5,281 bases of DNA from Gemmatimonadota bacterium (GCA_017889745.1 JAGGAG010000168.1:1-5281); one strand, 5' to 3'; shown: positions 1-5,281, numbered from the stretch's first letter. A program made the numbers and translations. The notes: generated from the letters alone by a model not told the origin.

Positions 1-642
1 AGTGCGCTGCGCGTGGTGCTCGCCGTGGTGGGTGCGGCACTCGTGCTGGTAACCGCGTTGGGCTACCTAGCCAGTCGCAGCGCGCCGCTGGTCATGGTGA
101 ACCGATTGTCGGTGCCGATCGGCGTCGTGTTCGGTGCAGAGCAGGAGCAGCGCGTGGCACCCGGCGACTCGAGCGCCCTGAGCCTACCGCGCGCGGCGGC
201 TCTTTCCGTGAGCTGGTATGCCATTGGGCCGAGGGTGGGGAAGGGCCAGATGGCTGGCAGCGACCTGCAGCACACCCAGGTGCTCGACACCCGCCGCCGC
301 GGCCTGCGGATCGAGGCGCGCGCCGACAGCGGTGAGCCGCCCGTCTTCCTGCCGTACGTTACCAACGCGACCGGGCAGCCACTGGCCATCCGGCTCAATG
401 TCGGCTCCTCGGCGGAACAGTCCTGCCGCTGCAGCGTGCCTGCGGGCGCGGCTCGCGTGCCGCTCGGCTTCTACCCCCTGTTCCGTAACAGCAGTGTCCG
501 CGCAATCCTGCCCAATGGGCGCGTGGCGACCTTCGAGGGCCTTGGCCCGCAGGTGAACAGGGCCTCGGGGGTAGTGCGGTTGCGCTTCGAGTTGCGGGAC
601 TTCCGGGACACCACGGCACTGCAGGGAAGGCCCAGGAAATAG
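1..642 (+). CDS. Membrane-anchored extracytoplasmic protein of unknown function, 5' partial
   Basis: I do not recognise a family. The reading frame is open to the left edge. The first possible start inside the window is GTG at 13 (209 aa), but the true start is probably upstream: the hydrophobic segment VVLAVVGAALVLVTALGYLA begins at once, and the only preceding charge (the Arg of S-A-L-R) lies before that GTG. I therefore annotate the whole open frame as a partial gene. Numbering from GTG 13, residues 1-20 form one membrane segment. The rest looks like a beta-rich domain, presumably outside the cytoplasm, with two Cys in a CRC pattern (138, 140). Two stretches, about 29-70 and 116-165, share a loose pattern (V-N near the start, P-(I/L), V-x-x-G, a central Gly, then a Ser-rich strand), hinting at an internal duplication. 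It could be a complete small anchored protein or the C-terminal part of a larger one, for example a membrane kinase with an extracytoplasmic domain. It ends TAG at 640-642, facing dinB. Confidence 0.7.
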   Translation, partial: SALRVVLAVVGAALVLVTALGYLASRSAPLVMVNRLSVPIGVVFGAEQEQRVAPGDSSALSLPRAAALSVSWYAIGPRVGKGQMAGSDLQHTQVLDTRRRGLRIEARADSGEPPVFLPYVTNATGQPLAIRLNVGSSAEQSCRCSVPAGAARVPLGFYPLFRNSSVRAILPNGRVATFEGLGPQVNRASGVVRLRFELRDFRDTTALQGRPRK

Positions 643-651
643 CGCCTCACG

Positions 652-1836
652 TCACGACTTCTTCAGTCCCAGGATCCCCGCCGGCCCCATCGCGTCGTCA
701 CCAAACTTCTCCCGCACCCGGTCGACCGCCCGCGAAAGCTGCCGGAGCCTGGCCCGTTGGGGGGCCTCGAAGAGGTCGGGCGCCGACGCGCGGGTGAGGT
801 TGGTGGCGCTCACGCCGATCAGCCGCACGCCGCGGTTCCGCTGCCGGACCGTAGCGAACGCGGCGAGGAAGAGCGGCCGCAGCGCCTCGAAGAGGTCGCG
901 ATCCAGGTCGGTGGCCTCGCGCAGGGTGGCACTGCGCGTCACCGTGGTGAAGTCGTCGTGCCGCAGCTTGAGCGTGACGGTGCGCGCCATCAGCTGCTCG
1001 TCGCGCAACTGCGCCGAGACGCGGGTCACGAACAGCAGGAGCATGGTCTCGAGCTCGTCGGGATCGCGGACGTCGGTGCCGAAGGTCGTCTCCCGGCTCA
1101 CGGAGCGCGCCGGCCTCCCGCCCCTCAGTATCGTGCCACCCCAGCCGTGGGCGCGCAGCTTGAGCGGGCGGGCCTCGTCGCCGATGAGCCGCGCCAGCTG
1201 GGCCTCGCGCATCTGCTGCACCTGCCACACGTCGTCGAGGCCAAGCGTCGCCAGCCGCCGTGCCGTCGCGGGGCCGATGCCCGGCATGGCGCGTAGAGGC
1301 AGCCCGGCCAGGAATCCCTCCTCCCATCCGGCCCGCACCTCGGTGATGCCCCGGGGCTTGGCCGCGTCGGAGGCCAGCTTCGCCACCATGCGGTTGGGCC
1401 CGATGCCGACGCTCACATCGAGCCCGGCCTCGGCGCGCACGGTGTCGCGGATCGACTGGGCCACCGGGAGGAGTGACACGGGGTACAGCCGCTCCGTTCC
1501 GGTGAAATCGAGGTAGCCCTCGTCGAGCCCGGACATCACGACGGTCGGCGCGAAGCGTTCGAGGATGCCACGTACCTGACGAGAGGCATCGCGGTACCAC
1601 GCGAATTCTCCCTTGAAGAACGTCGCGTCGGGGCAGAGCGCCACCGCGCGCGCTATGGGCATGCCGGCGCGGACTCCGAACTTCCGCGCGCCGTAGGAGG
1701 CGGACTGCACCACGCTGCGCGACTCGCGCCGTCCGCCGACCACCAGCAGGTCGATGCTGCGCAGCTCGGGGTTCCGCTGCCGGCACACCTCGACGAAGAA
1801 GGCGTCGAGGTCCACGTGCATCAGGCGCGGGGGCAT
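652..1836 (-). CDS. dinB: DNA polymerase IV (Y-family, DinB)
   Basis: This 394-aa protein is a Y-family translesion DNA polymerase that copies past damaged bases at low fidelity; its length is slightly above the usual 350-ish of DinB. Visible order: palm start H-V-D-L-D-A-F-F (7-14) with metal-binding Asp9 and F14 at the steric-gate position; finger motif SYGARKFGVRAGMP (47-60); catalytic Asp105 and Glu106 inside GLDEGYLD (103-110), where the family usually has SLDEAYLD; VGIGPNRMVAKLASD (143-157); a helix-hairpin-helix-like thumb, MPGIGPATARRLATLGL (184-200); then a little-finger domain to about 350 (SVSRETTF, GVRLIGVS). The C-terminus ends ILGLKKS; compared with the E. coli clamp-binding QLVLGL it keeps LGL but not the Gln. 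The ATG at 1836 lies 6 bp after the upstream stop and has no clear Shine-Dalgarno, so translation may be coupled to the upstream gene. A second ATG (codon 6) just before HVDLD is possible. DinB identity is secure; the Pol IV versus other DinB-like subclass is less so. Confidence 0.95.
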   Translation of the reverse strand: MPPRLMHVDLDAFFVEVCRQRNPELRSIDLLVVGGRRESRSVVQSASYGARKFGVRAGMPIARAVALCPDATFFKGEFAWYRDASRQVRGILERFAPTVVMSGLDEGYLDFTGTERLYPVSLLPVAQSIRDTVRAEAGLDVSVGIGPNRMVAKLASDAAKPRGITEVRAGWEEGFLAGLPLRAMPGIGPATARRLATLGLDDVWQVQQMREAQLARLIGDEARPLKLRAHGWGGTILRGGRPARSVSRETTFGTDVRDPDELETMLLLFVTRVSAQLRDEQLMARTVTLKLRHDDFTTVTRSATLREATDLDRDLFEALRPLFLAAFATVRQRNRGVRLIGVSATNLTRASAPDLFEAPQRARLRQLSRAVDRVREKFGDDAMGPAGILGLKKS

Positions 1837-1842
1837 CGGCGG

Positions 1843-2886
1843 TCAGGGCAGGTCGATGGCCGCGATCTGGGCGCCCTTGTACGTCGTCTTGCTGTTGGCC
1901 CCGACCGGGAAGTTGAGGTTGGCGAGGTAGAACGTGTTGCCGACGCGCTTGAACTCGGCCGGGAAATGGAGCACCGACGCGGTCGAGTCGTGCGCCACGA
2001 TGGTGACGGCGCCCGAGGGCGAGATGCGTGCGAGCGTGTTGCTGTAGTTCGCGGTCACCCAGATATCGCCGTTCGGGTCCACGATGATCCCGTCCGCGCC
2101 GAGCAGGCGAGGGTCCTTCACCACGGAGGTGATGGCCCCGAGCGCGTAGCCAGGCCTCACCTCGAGGCGCGTGATCTCCCCGGTGCCGGTGTTCGCCGTG
2201 TACACGCTGCCCGACGAGTCGATGCCGAGCCCGTTCGTCACGTAGATGCGCACCGGCATCGTGGTGTCGTTCGATACCGTCGTGTACCCCTTGGCGAAGA
2301 CCGTCGCGGTGCCCCCCTTGGGGCCCACATGGTATACCGCGTTCGCGTCCCCACCGGAGATCCAGAGGTGCCCATTCCGGTCGAACGCGAGGCCATTGGC
2401 GCCCGCGGCGCCGGACGCGAATGCCTTCACGTCCTTGCGCGCGTTGAAGTCGGTCTTGCCCAGCTTGGCCGCGTCGATGCGGTAGATGATGCCGGTCTGC
2501 GGCGCGCCGACGTACACGTTGCCCGCCGAATCCGTGGCAACGCCGAGCAGGGCCTCGCCCGGCTTCGTGGGCAGCTGGCCCACGCGCGCGACCCGGCCGG
2601 TGCCCGCGTCCACGCTGTACACGGTGCCGTCCTTCCAGTCGGCCACATACAGCATCCCGGCGTGCTCCGCGACGCCCTCGATGTGGGAACTGCTGTCACC
2701 GATGGTGGCGAAGATGCGCAACTGCGGCGCCCTGGGGGCCGTCGCTGCCGCGGCCGCGCTGTCGGCGGCCCGCGGGGCCGGTGGGTTCGCCTCGCGGCGG
2801 AACAGGCCGCGCAACAGGTAGACGGCGATCGCGGCGGTGGCAGCGCCCGCGAGAAGTCGGAGGGTTCGACGCGCGGCGGACGGCAT
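1843..2886 (-). CDS. Membrane-anchored SMP-30/gluconolactonase-like beta-propeller protein
   Basis: This 347-aa protein resembles the SMP-30/gluconolactonase/NHL-type six-bladed propellers. Residues 1-10 are basic (RR, R), 11-29 are hydrophobic (LLAGAATAAIAVYLLRGLF), and 31-54 are an Ala/Pro-rich linker, so the propeller is probably exported and tethered, or its signal peptide is cleaved. From about 56 onward there are repeating blade units of the type G-(I/V)-x-x-D-x-x-G-x-(L/I/V)-(W/Y)-V: VATDSAGNVYVG, LAFDRNGHLWIS, LGIDSSGSVYTA and IIVDPNGDIWVT. By family comparison, the metal ligands of SMP-30 enzymes (Glu, Asn, Asp) may correspond to E70 in HIEG, N218 in TNGL and D265 in ADGI; this pairing is my inference. 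The substrate is unknown: lactonase, other hydrolase and a non-enzymatic binding role all remain possible. The ATG at 2886 has AGGAG 9 nt upstream; that motif overlaps the TAG stop of the ATPase gene (12-bp gap). It is followed by dinB after 6 bp, consistent with one operon. Confidence 0.88.
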   Translation of the reverse strand: MPSAARRTLRLLAGAATAAIAVYLLRGLFRREANPPAPRAADSAAAAATAPRAPQLRIFATIGDSSSHIEGVAEHAGMLYVADWKDGTVYSVDAGTGRVARVGQLPTKPGEALLGVATDSAGNVYVGAPQTGIIYRIDAAKLGKTDFNARKDVKAFASGAAGANGLAFDRNGHLWISGGDANAVYHVGPKGGTATVFAKGYTTVSNDTTMPVRIYVTNGLGIDSSGSVYTANTGTGEITRLEVRPGYALGAITSVVKDPRLLGADGIIVDPNGDIWVTANYSNTLARISPSGAVTIVAHDSTASVLHFPAEFKRVGNTFYLANLNFPVGANSKTTYKGAQIAAIDLP

Positions 2887-2895
2887 GTGCGTGTG

Positions 2896-2901
2896 CTCCT
2901 A
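2896..2901 (-). promoter_or_regulatory. Stop codon and ribosome binding site fused in TAGGAG
   Basis: On the minus strand TAGGAG contains the TAG stop of the ABC ATPase gene and the AGGAG Shine-Dalgarno of the propeller gene, whose ATG follows after 9 nt. The terminating ribosome would sit on the next gene's binding site, which favours coupled translation. Confidence 0.7.
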
Positions 2902-3966
2902 GACCAGGTGGACGGCGGTGGCCTTCAATCCTAACCACACCCGGACGCCCGGCCGAAGGCCGAGGTCGCTGGCGGTGGCGGTGGTGACTGCGGCCACCAG
3001 ATCGCGCCCGGCCGCGAGCTGGACCTGCACTACCGGCCCCAGGTGCTCGACCCGCTCCACCACCACCTCGATCCGGTTGCGGATGGAGCCGGGCAGCGGA
3101 GTCGAGCTCAGGAGCAGGTCTTCGGGGCGGATCACCGCGTGGGCCAGGCCCTCCCGGTCGGCGATGACGTGCAGCTCCAGGGTGCCGCTCACGAAGCGCG
3201 CCGCGAAGCGCCCGTCGGCCCCCGGCTCGCCGGTTCGCTCCACCTGTCCGGCGACGACGTTGCCGGTCCCCACGAACCGAGCGACGAACGCCGAGTTGGG
3301 GTAGCGGAACACGTCCTCGGGACGCCCCTGCTGCACGATGTGCCCCTCGGCCATGACCGCGACCATGTCCCCCAGGCGCAAGGCGTCGTCGAAGTCGTGC
3401 GTCACCTGCAGGGTCGTGATGCCCTCCGCCTCGTGCAGCACGCGGAGCTCGCGGCGCAGGATCGTGCGGGTGGCCGGGTCCACCGCCGCGAACGGCTCGT
3501 CGAGCAGCAGCACCGACGGCCGGGGCGCAAGTGCTCGCGCGATCGCGACGCGCTGCTGTTCGCCGCCGCTGAGCCCGCGAACGCCACGCTCGAGCAGGGC
3601 CGTGATGCCAAGCAGACCGGCGAGCGCCCGTACCCGCGTGGCGGTGGCCTCGGAGCCGTCGCCCGCGGCGTACCGGAGGCCATAGGCGATGTTCTCCCCG
3701 ACCGACAGGTGGGGAAACAGGTGGTACTGCTGGTAGACGATGCCGAGCCGGCGCTGCTCCGGCGGCAGGCTGGAAACGTCCCTCCCGTGGGCGAGCACCC
3801 GTCCGGCGAGCAGCGGCGCATGCCCGGCGATGGCATCGAGCAGCGTCGTCTTGCCGCTGCCGGTGGGCCCGATGATGAGTGCGTAGCCGCCGGTCGGCAC
3901 CTCGAACGAAATGTCGACCAGGTCGAAGCTGCCGACCCGCACGCGGAGGCCGTCGAGCCGGATCAC
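2899..3966 (-). CDS. ABC transporter ATPase, molybdate/tungstate type, with C-terminal Mop/TOBE-like domain
   Basis: This 355-aa protein is the ATP-hydrolysing subunit of an importer, acting on the cytoplasmic face of the permease encoded just before it. Motifs: Walker A GPTGSGKTT (33-41), Q-loop Gln79 in VYQQYHLFPHLSVGENI, signature LSGGEQQR (132-139), Walker B VLLLDEP (152-158, catalytic Glu157), D-loop FAAVDP (159-164) and switch His190 in VTHD. A regulatory C-terminal part follows: VIRPEDLLLS (278-287), then a Mop/TOBE-like segment (about 294-355) ending in G-L-K-A-T-A-V-H-L-V. That ending is typical of ModC/WtpC-like molybdate or tungstate ATPases; sulfate (CysA) or polyamine/iron types are less likely. 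The start is GTG at 3966, because the protein homology begins there (V-I-R-L-D-G-L) and GGGAG lies 5 nt upstream. The reading frame stays open further upstream to 4227, but that part only overlaps the permease gene. GTGA is shared with the permease stop, so the two are probably translationally coupled. Confidence 0.93.
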   Translation of the reverse strand: MIRLDGLRVRVGSFDLVDISFEVPTGGYALIIGPTGSGKTTLLDAIAGHAPLLAGRVLAHGRDVSSLPPEQRRLGIVYQQYHLFPHLSVGENIAYGLRYAAGDGSEATATRVRALAGLLGITALLERGVRGLSGGEQQRVAIARALAPRPSVLLLDEPFAAVDPATRTILRRELRVLHEAEGITTLQVTHDFDDALRLGDMVAVMAEGHIVQQGRPEDVFRYPNSAFVARFVGTGNVVAGQVERTGEPGADGRFAARFVSGTLELHVIADREGLAHAVIRPEDLLLSSTPLPGSIRNRIEVVVERVEHLGPVVQVQLAAGRDLVAAVTTATASDLGLRPGVRVWLGLKATAVHLV

Positions 3967-4715
3967 CGGTGCTCCCGCGGCTCGACCAGGCGCACGAGTG
4001 CAAAGACGGCGAGCGCCACCATGAGGAGCAGCACCGCCGCCGGCACCGCCGCTGGCAGCCCGTATGCCGTGAAGCGGTCGAAGATGAGGATGCTCGCGAC
4101 CTTGGGGTTGTAGGTGAGGATGACGATGGAGCCGAATTCGCTCACGCTCCGGGCCCAGGCGAGGATGCCGCCTGCGAGGATGCCCCGTCCCGCCAGCGGA
4201 AGCGTCACGCGGCGAAAGCAGCCCCATGCGCTGTCCCCGAGGGAGCGCGCCACGCGCTCCAGCTTCGGATCGACGGTGACGAACGCCTCGCGCGCGCCGC
4301 TCACCAGGATCGGGGCCGAGACGAAGAGCATGCCCGCGACGATCCCGGGCACATGGCTCACGAACTCGAGGCCGAGCGATGCGAGCGCGCCCCCCACCGC
4401 CGAATGCCGTCCGAGGAACAGCAGCAGCGCGATGCCGGCCACGGGATGAGGGATCACCACCGGGAGGTCAACGATGCCGAGCAGCAGCCGGCGGCCGGGG
4501 AACCGCGCACGCGCGAGCAGGTAGGCCAGCGGCACACCGAGGGCCGCCGCGATCGCCGTCGCGGCAGTGGCACACATGACCGTGAGTGCGATCGATGCCT
4601 GCAGTTCCGGATCGGCGAGCGCGCTGCCGAGGCCCGACGGTGACGCCATGAACAGCAGGCGCACCAGGGGGCCGACGATGAAGAGAATCAGCATCGAGCC
4701 GAGCAGCGCGAGCAC
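3963..4715 (-). CDS. ABC transporter permease, molybdate/tungstate (WtpB/ModB-like)
   Basis: At least 250 aa, forming the membrane channel of an oxyanion importer. About six hydrophobic segments can be seen: 2-23, 43-68, 78-101, 118-140, 176-200 and 222-243. The cytoplasmic coupling loop (EAA-type) lies at 143-173, from EAFVTVDPKLERVARSLG to the R-x-V-x-L-P motif; the loop docks on the ATPase. Two stretches, VDLPVVIPHPVAGIALLLF (82-100) and SVSEFGSIVILTYNPK (190-205), are typical of the WtpB/TupB/ModB group, so tungstate or molybdate is the likely cargo. The exact anion cannot be read from sequence. The start is uncertain. GTG at 4715 is the first standard codon, but it has no Shine-Dalgarno and removes any basic N-terminus. 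The open frame extends to a TGA at 4817-4815, and a CTG at 4748-4746, preceded by GGAG with 6-nt spacing, would add 11 residues including His and two Arg. No substrate-binding protein gene flanks it. Confidence 0.92.
   Translation of the reverse strand: MLALLGSMLILFIVGPLVRLLFMASPSGLGSALADPELQASIALTVMCATAATAIAAALGVPLAYLLARARFPGRRLLLGIVDLPVVIPHPVAGIALLLFLGRHSAVGGALASLGLEFVSHVPGIVAGMLFVSAPILVSGAREAFVTVDPKLERVARSLGDSAWGCFRRVTLPLAGRGILAGGILAWARSVSEFGSIVILTYNPKVASILIFDRFTAYGLPAAVPAAVLLLMVALAVFALVRLVEPREHR
3972..3976 (-). promoter_or_regulatory. Ribosome binding site of the ABC ATPase gene
   Basis: GGGAG lies 5 nt before GTG 3966, inside the end of the permease gene. It supports this GTG, rather than codons further upstream in the same open frame, as the ATPase start. 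Confidence 0.6.
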
Positions 4716-4772
4716 GAGTCGCGGCGCAGTGAGACGGGCGTGGGTCAGGAGCAGCTCCGGCCATTCGAAGAG

Positions 4773-4792
4773 ACCGGCCGGGAACCGGCCGG
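4773..4792. repeat. Tandem ACCGGCCGG repeat (two palindromic CCGGCCGG units)
   Basis: The nonamer ACCGGCCGG occurs at 4773-4781 and again at 4784-4792, an 11-bp period or about one helical turn. The core CCGGCCGG is itself a perfect palindrome, so the two copies could bind a dimeric regulator on one DNA face. Alternatively they could fold as an 8-bp hairpin with a GAA loop (4782-4784). The repeat lies 14 bp upstream of the candidate -10 of ferritin and covers its -35 zone. GC-rich sequence makes such words commoner by chance, so an operator role is inference. Confidence 0.5.
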
Positions 4793-4805
4793 CGTGAGGG
4801 GAACC

Positions 4806-4811
4806 TATATT
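4806..4811 (+). promoter_or_regulatory. Putative -10 element (TATATT) for ferritin, possibly shared by the divergent operon
   Basis: TATATT is the only AT-rich island in a GC-rich intergenic region. As a plus-strand -10 it would place transcription start near 4818, giving a leader of about 53 nt. No good TTGACA-like -35 is seen at 16-18 bp upstream; that position is occupied by the CCGGCCGG repeat. Read on the minus strand the same island gives GAATATAGG, a weak -10 candidate for the transporter operon, so overlapping divergent promoters are possible. This is a visual match only. Confidence 0.4.
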
Positions 4812-4856
4812 CGGTCAGGCCGGTACGCCCGTCCCTGCCGGCATGGACCCTTGTCG

Positions 4857-4861
4857 AGGAG
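4857..4861 (+). promoter_or_regulatory. Ribosome binding site of the ferritin gene
   Basis: AGGAG, complementary to the 16S rRNA 3' end, sits 9 nt before the ATG at 4871. It decides the start of the ferritin gene over the in-frame ATG at codon 6. Confidence 0.8.
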
Positions 4862-4870
4862 CATTGGCCG

Positions 4871-5281
4871 ATGATCAGTCCCAGGATGCAGGAGGCGCTG
4901 AATGAGCAGATCAAGAATGAGTTCTACTCGTCCTTCGCCTATCTCTCGATGTCGGCTCACTTCGAGCACCAGAACCTGCCGGGCTTCGCCATTTGGATGC
5001 GCGTGCAGGCGGCCGAAGAGCATGTCCACGCCATGAAGATCTTCGACCATGTGCTCGATCGCGGTGGTCAGGTGAAGATGCCCGCCATCCCCCAGCCACC
5101 GGTGCAGTTCGAGACGCCGGTCAGCGTCTTTGAGCAGGCACTGCTGCAGGAGCGCGCCGTCACGAAGAGCATCCACGATCTCTATGCCCTTGCCATGGAG
5201 GTGAAGGACTACCCGGCCCGGGTGTTCCTCGACTGGTTCGTGAACGAGCAGGTGGAGGAGGAGAAGACGGCGGAACTCATC
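4871..5281 (+). CDS. ftnA: Non-haem ferritin (FtnA-like), 3' partial
   Basis: The first 137 residues of a bacterial ferritin (family length about 165-180) run off the right edge with no stop. Ferritins form 24-subunit shells that oxidise Fe(II) at a di-iron ferroxidase centre and store the Fe(III) mineral in the cytoplasm. The start M-I-S-P-R-M-Q-E-A-L-N-E-Q matches the family N-terminus directly, and ATG 4871 has AGGAG (4857-4861) 9 nt upstream. With the same numbering as E. coli FtnA, all expected iron ligands are present: E17, Y24, E49, E50, H53, E94, E126, Q127, E129 and E130. Family landmarks NLPGFAIWMRVQAAEEHVHAM (split by helix A/B geometry) and DWFVNEQVEEE are also clear. The absence of a conserved mid-helix Met haem ligand context and the E. 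coli FtnA-like ligand set favour FtnA over bacterioferritin. The gene is divergent from the transporter cluster; iron- or metal-responsive control is plausible, but no standard Fur box is visible upstream. Confidence 0.95.
   Translation, partial: MISPRMQEALNEQIKNEFYSSFAYLSMSAHFEHQNLPGFAIWMRVQAAEEHVHAMKIFDHVLDRGGQVKMPAIPQPPVQFETPVSVFEQALLQERAVTKSIHDLYALAMEVKDYPARVFLDWFVNEQVEEEKTAELI

Noticed and set aside
698..1786. Second minus-strand frame (362 codons) inside dinB
   Set aside because: Arg/Ala-rich translation in the +1 frame of a clear polymerase gene; no independent start signal.
1816..2934. Long plus-strand open frame (372 codons) antisense to the propeller gene
   Set aside because: The translation is dominated by Arg, Gly, Val and His with no domain, as expected from an empty antisense frame of GC-rich coding DNA; the minus-strand propeller protein explains the region.
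2696..4003. Minus-strand open frame (435 codons) overlapping the ATPase gene in another frame
   Set aside because: Its product is Arg/Pro/Ala-rich low-complexity sequence, while the overlapping frame encodes all ABC ATPase motifs.
3043..4113. Plus-strand open frame (356 codons) antisense to the ATPase
   Set aside because: No recognisable motif and biased composition; it is a shadow of the real minus-strand gene.
3967..4227. N-terminal extension of the ATPase reading frame up to 4227
   Set aside because: The added 87 residues are low-complexity and lie wholly within the permease gene; the ABC domain begins at GTG 3966 with its own ribosome binding site.
4774..4792. Hairpin of the CCGGCCGG repeats as a transcription terminator
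   Set aside because: There is no T-run on either strand after the stem, and no gene ends nearby; it lies between two divergent starts, where an operator is more sensible.
4805..5176. Minus-strand open frame (123 codons) antisense to ferritin
   Set aside because: The ferritin frame on the plus strand has complete conserved ligands and a good ribosome binding site; the antisense product shows no family features and would span the divergent control region.

Overview
This is a GC-rich, gene-dense bacterial window with six protein-coding genes and no RNA genes, insertion sequences or CRISPR. The high GC, GTG starts, short or overlapping gene junctions, an Ala/Pro-rich linker in an exported protein and the particular DinB variant suggest a high-GC free-living bacterium. 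My tentative guess is Gemmatimonadota or a similar group, but nothing here proves the taxon.

Layout. At the left edge, a plus-strand gene of unknown function (1-642, open at its 5' end) encodes a membrane-anchored extracytoplasmic protein. It converges, with a 9-bp gap, on a tightly packed minus-strand cluster. In its direction of transcription (right to left) the cluster holds an ABC permease of the molybdate/tungstate type (3963-4715), its ATPase with a C-terminal Mop/TOBE-like domain (2899-3966, 4-bp GTGA overlap), a membrane-anchored SMP-30/gluconolactonase-like beta-propeller protein (1843-2886, 12-bp gap) and a DinB-type Y-family DNA polymerase IV (652-1836, 6-bp gap). The spacing fits a single four-gene operon. 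Divergent from it, on the plus strand, is a non-haem ferritin (4871 to the right edge, 3' end outside the window). Its visible part carries every ferroxidase-centre residue expected from E. coli FtnA.

How the parts may work together. The permease and ATPase form the membrane core of an oxyanion importer, probably molybdate or tungstate. No periplasmic substrate-binding protein is encoded in the window. The divergent intergenic region (4716-4870) holds the control signals: an AT-rich island at 4806-4811 (possible -10 element), a tandem CCGGCCGG repeat with 11-bp period just upstream of it, and a good Shine-Dalgarno sequence for ferritin. The link between transporter, propeller and polymerase is seen only as gene order; a shared function is not established. 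I see no clearly new system. The points most worth a second look are the transporter without a binding protein next to a metal-binding-type propeller, the DinB active-site and C-terminal variations, and the paired CCGGCCGG sites.
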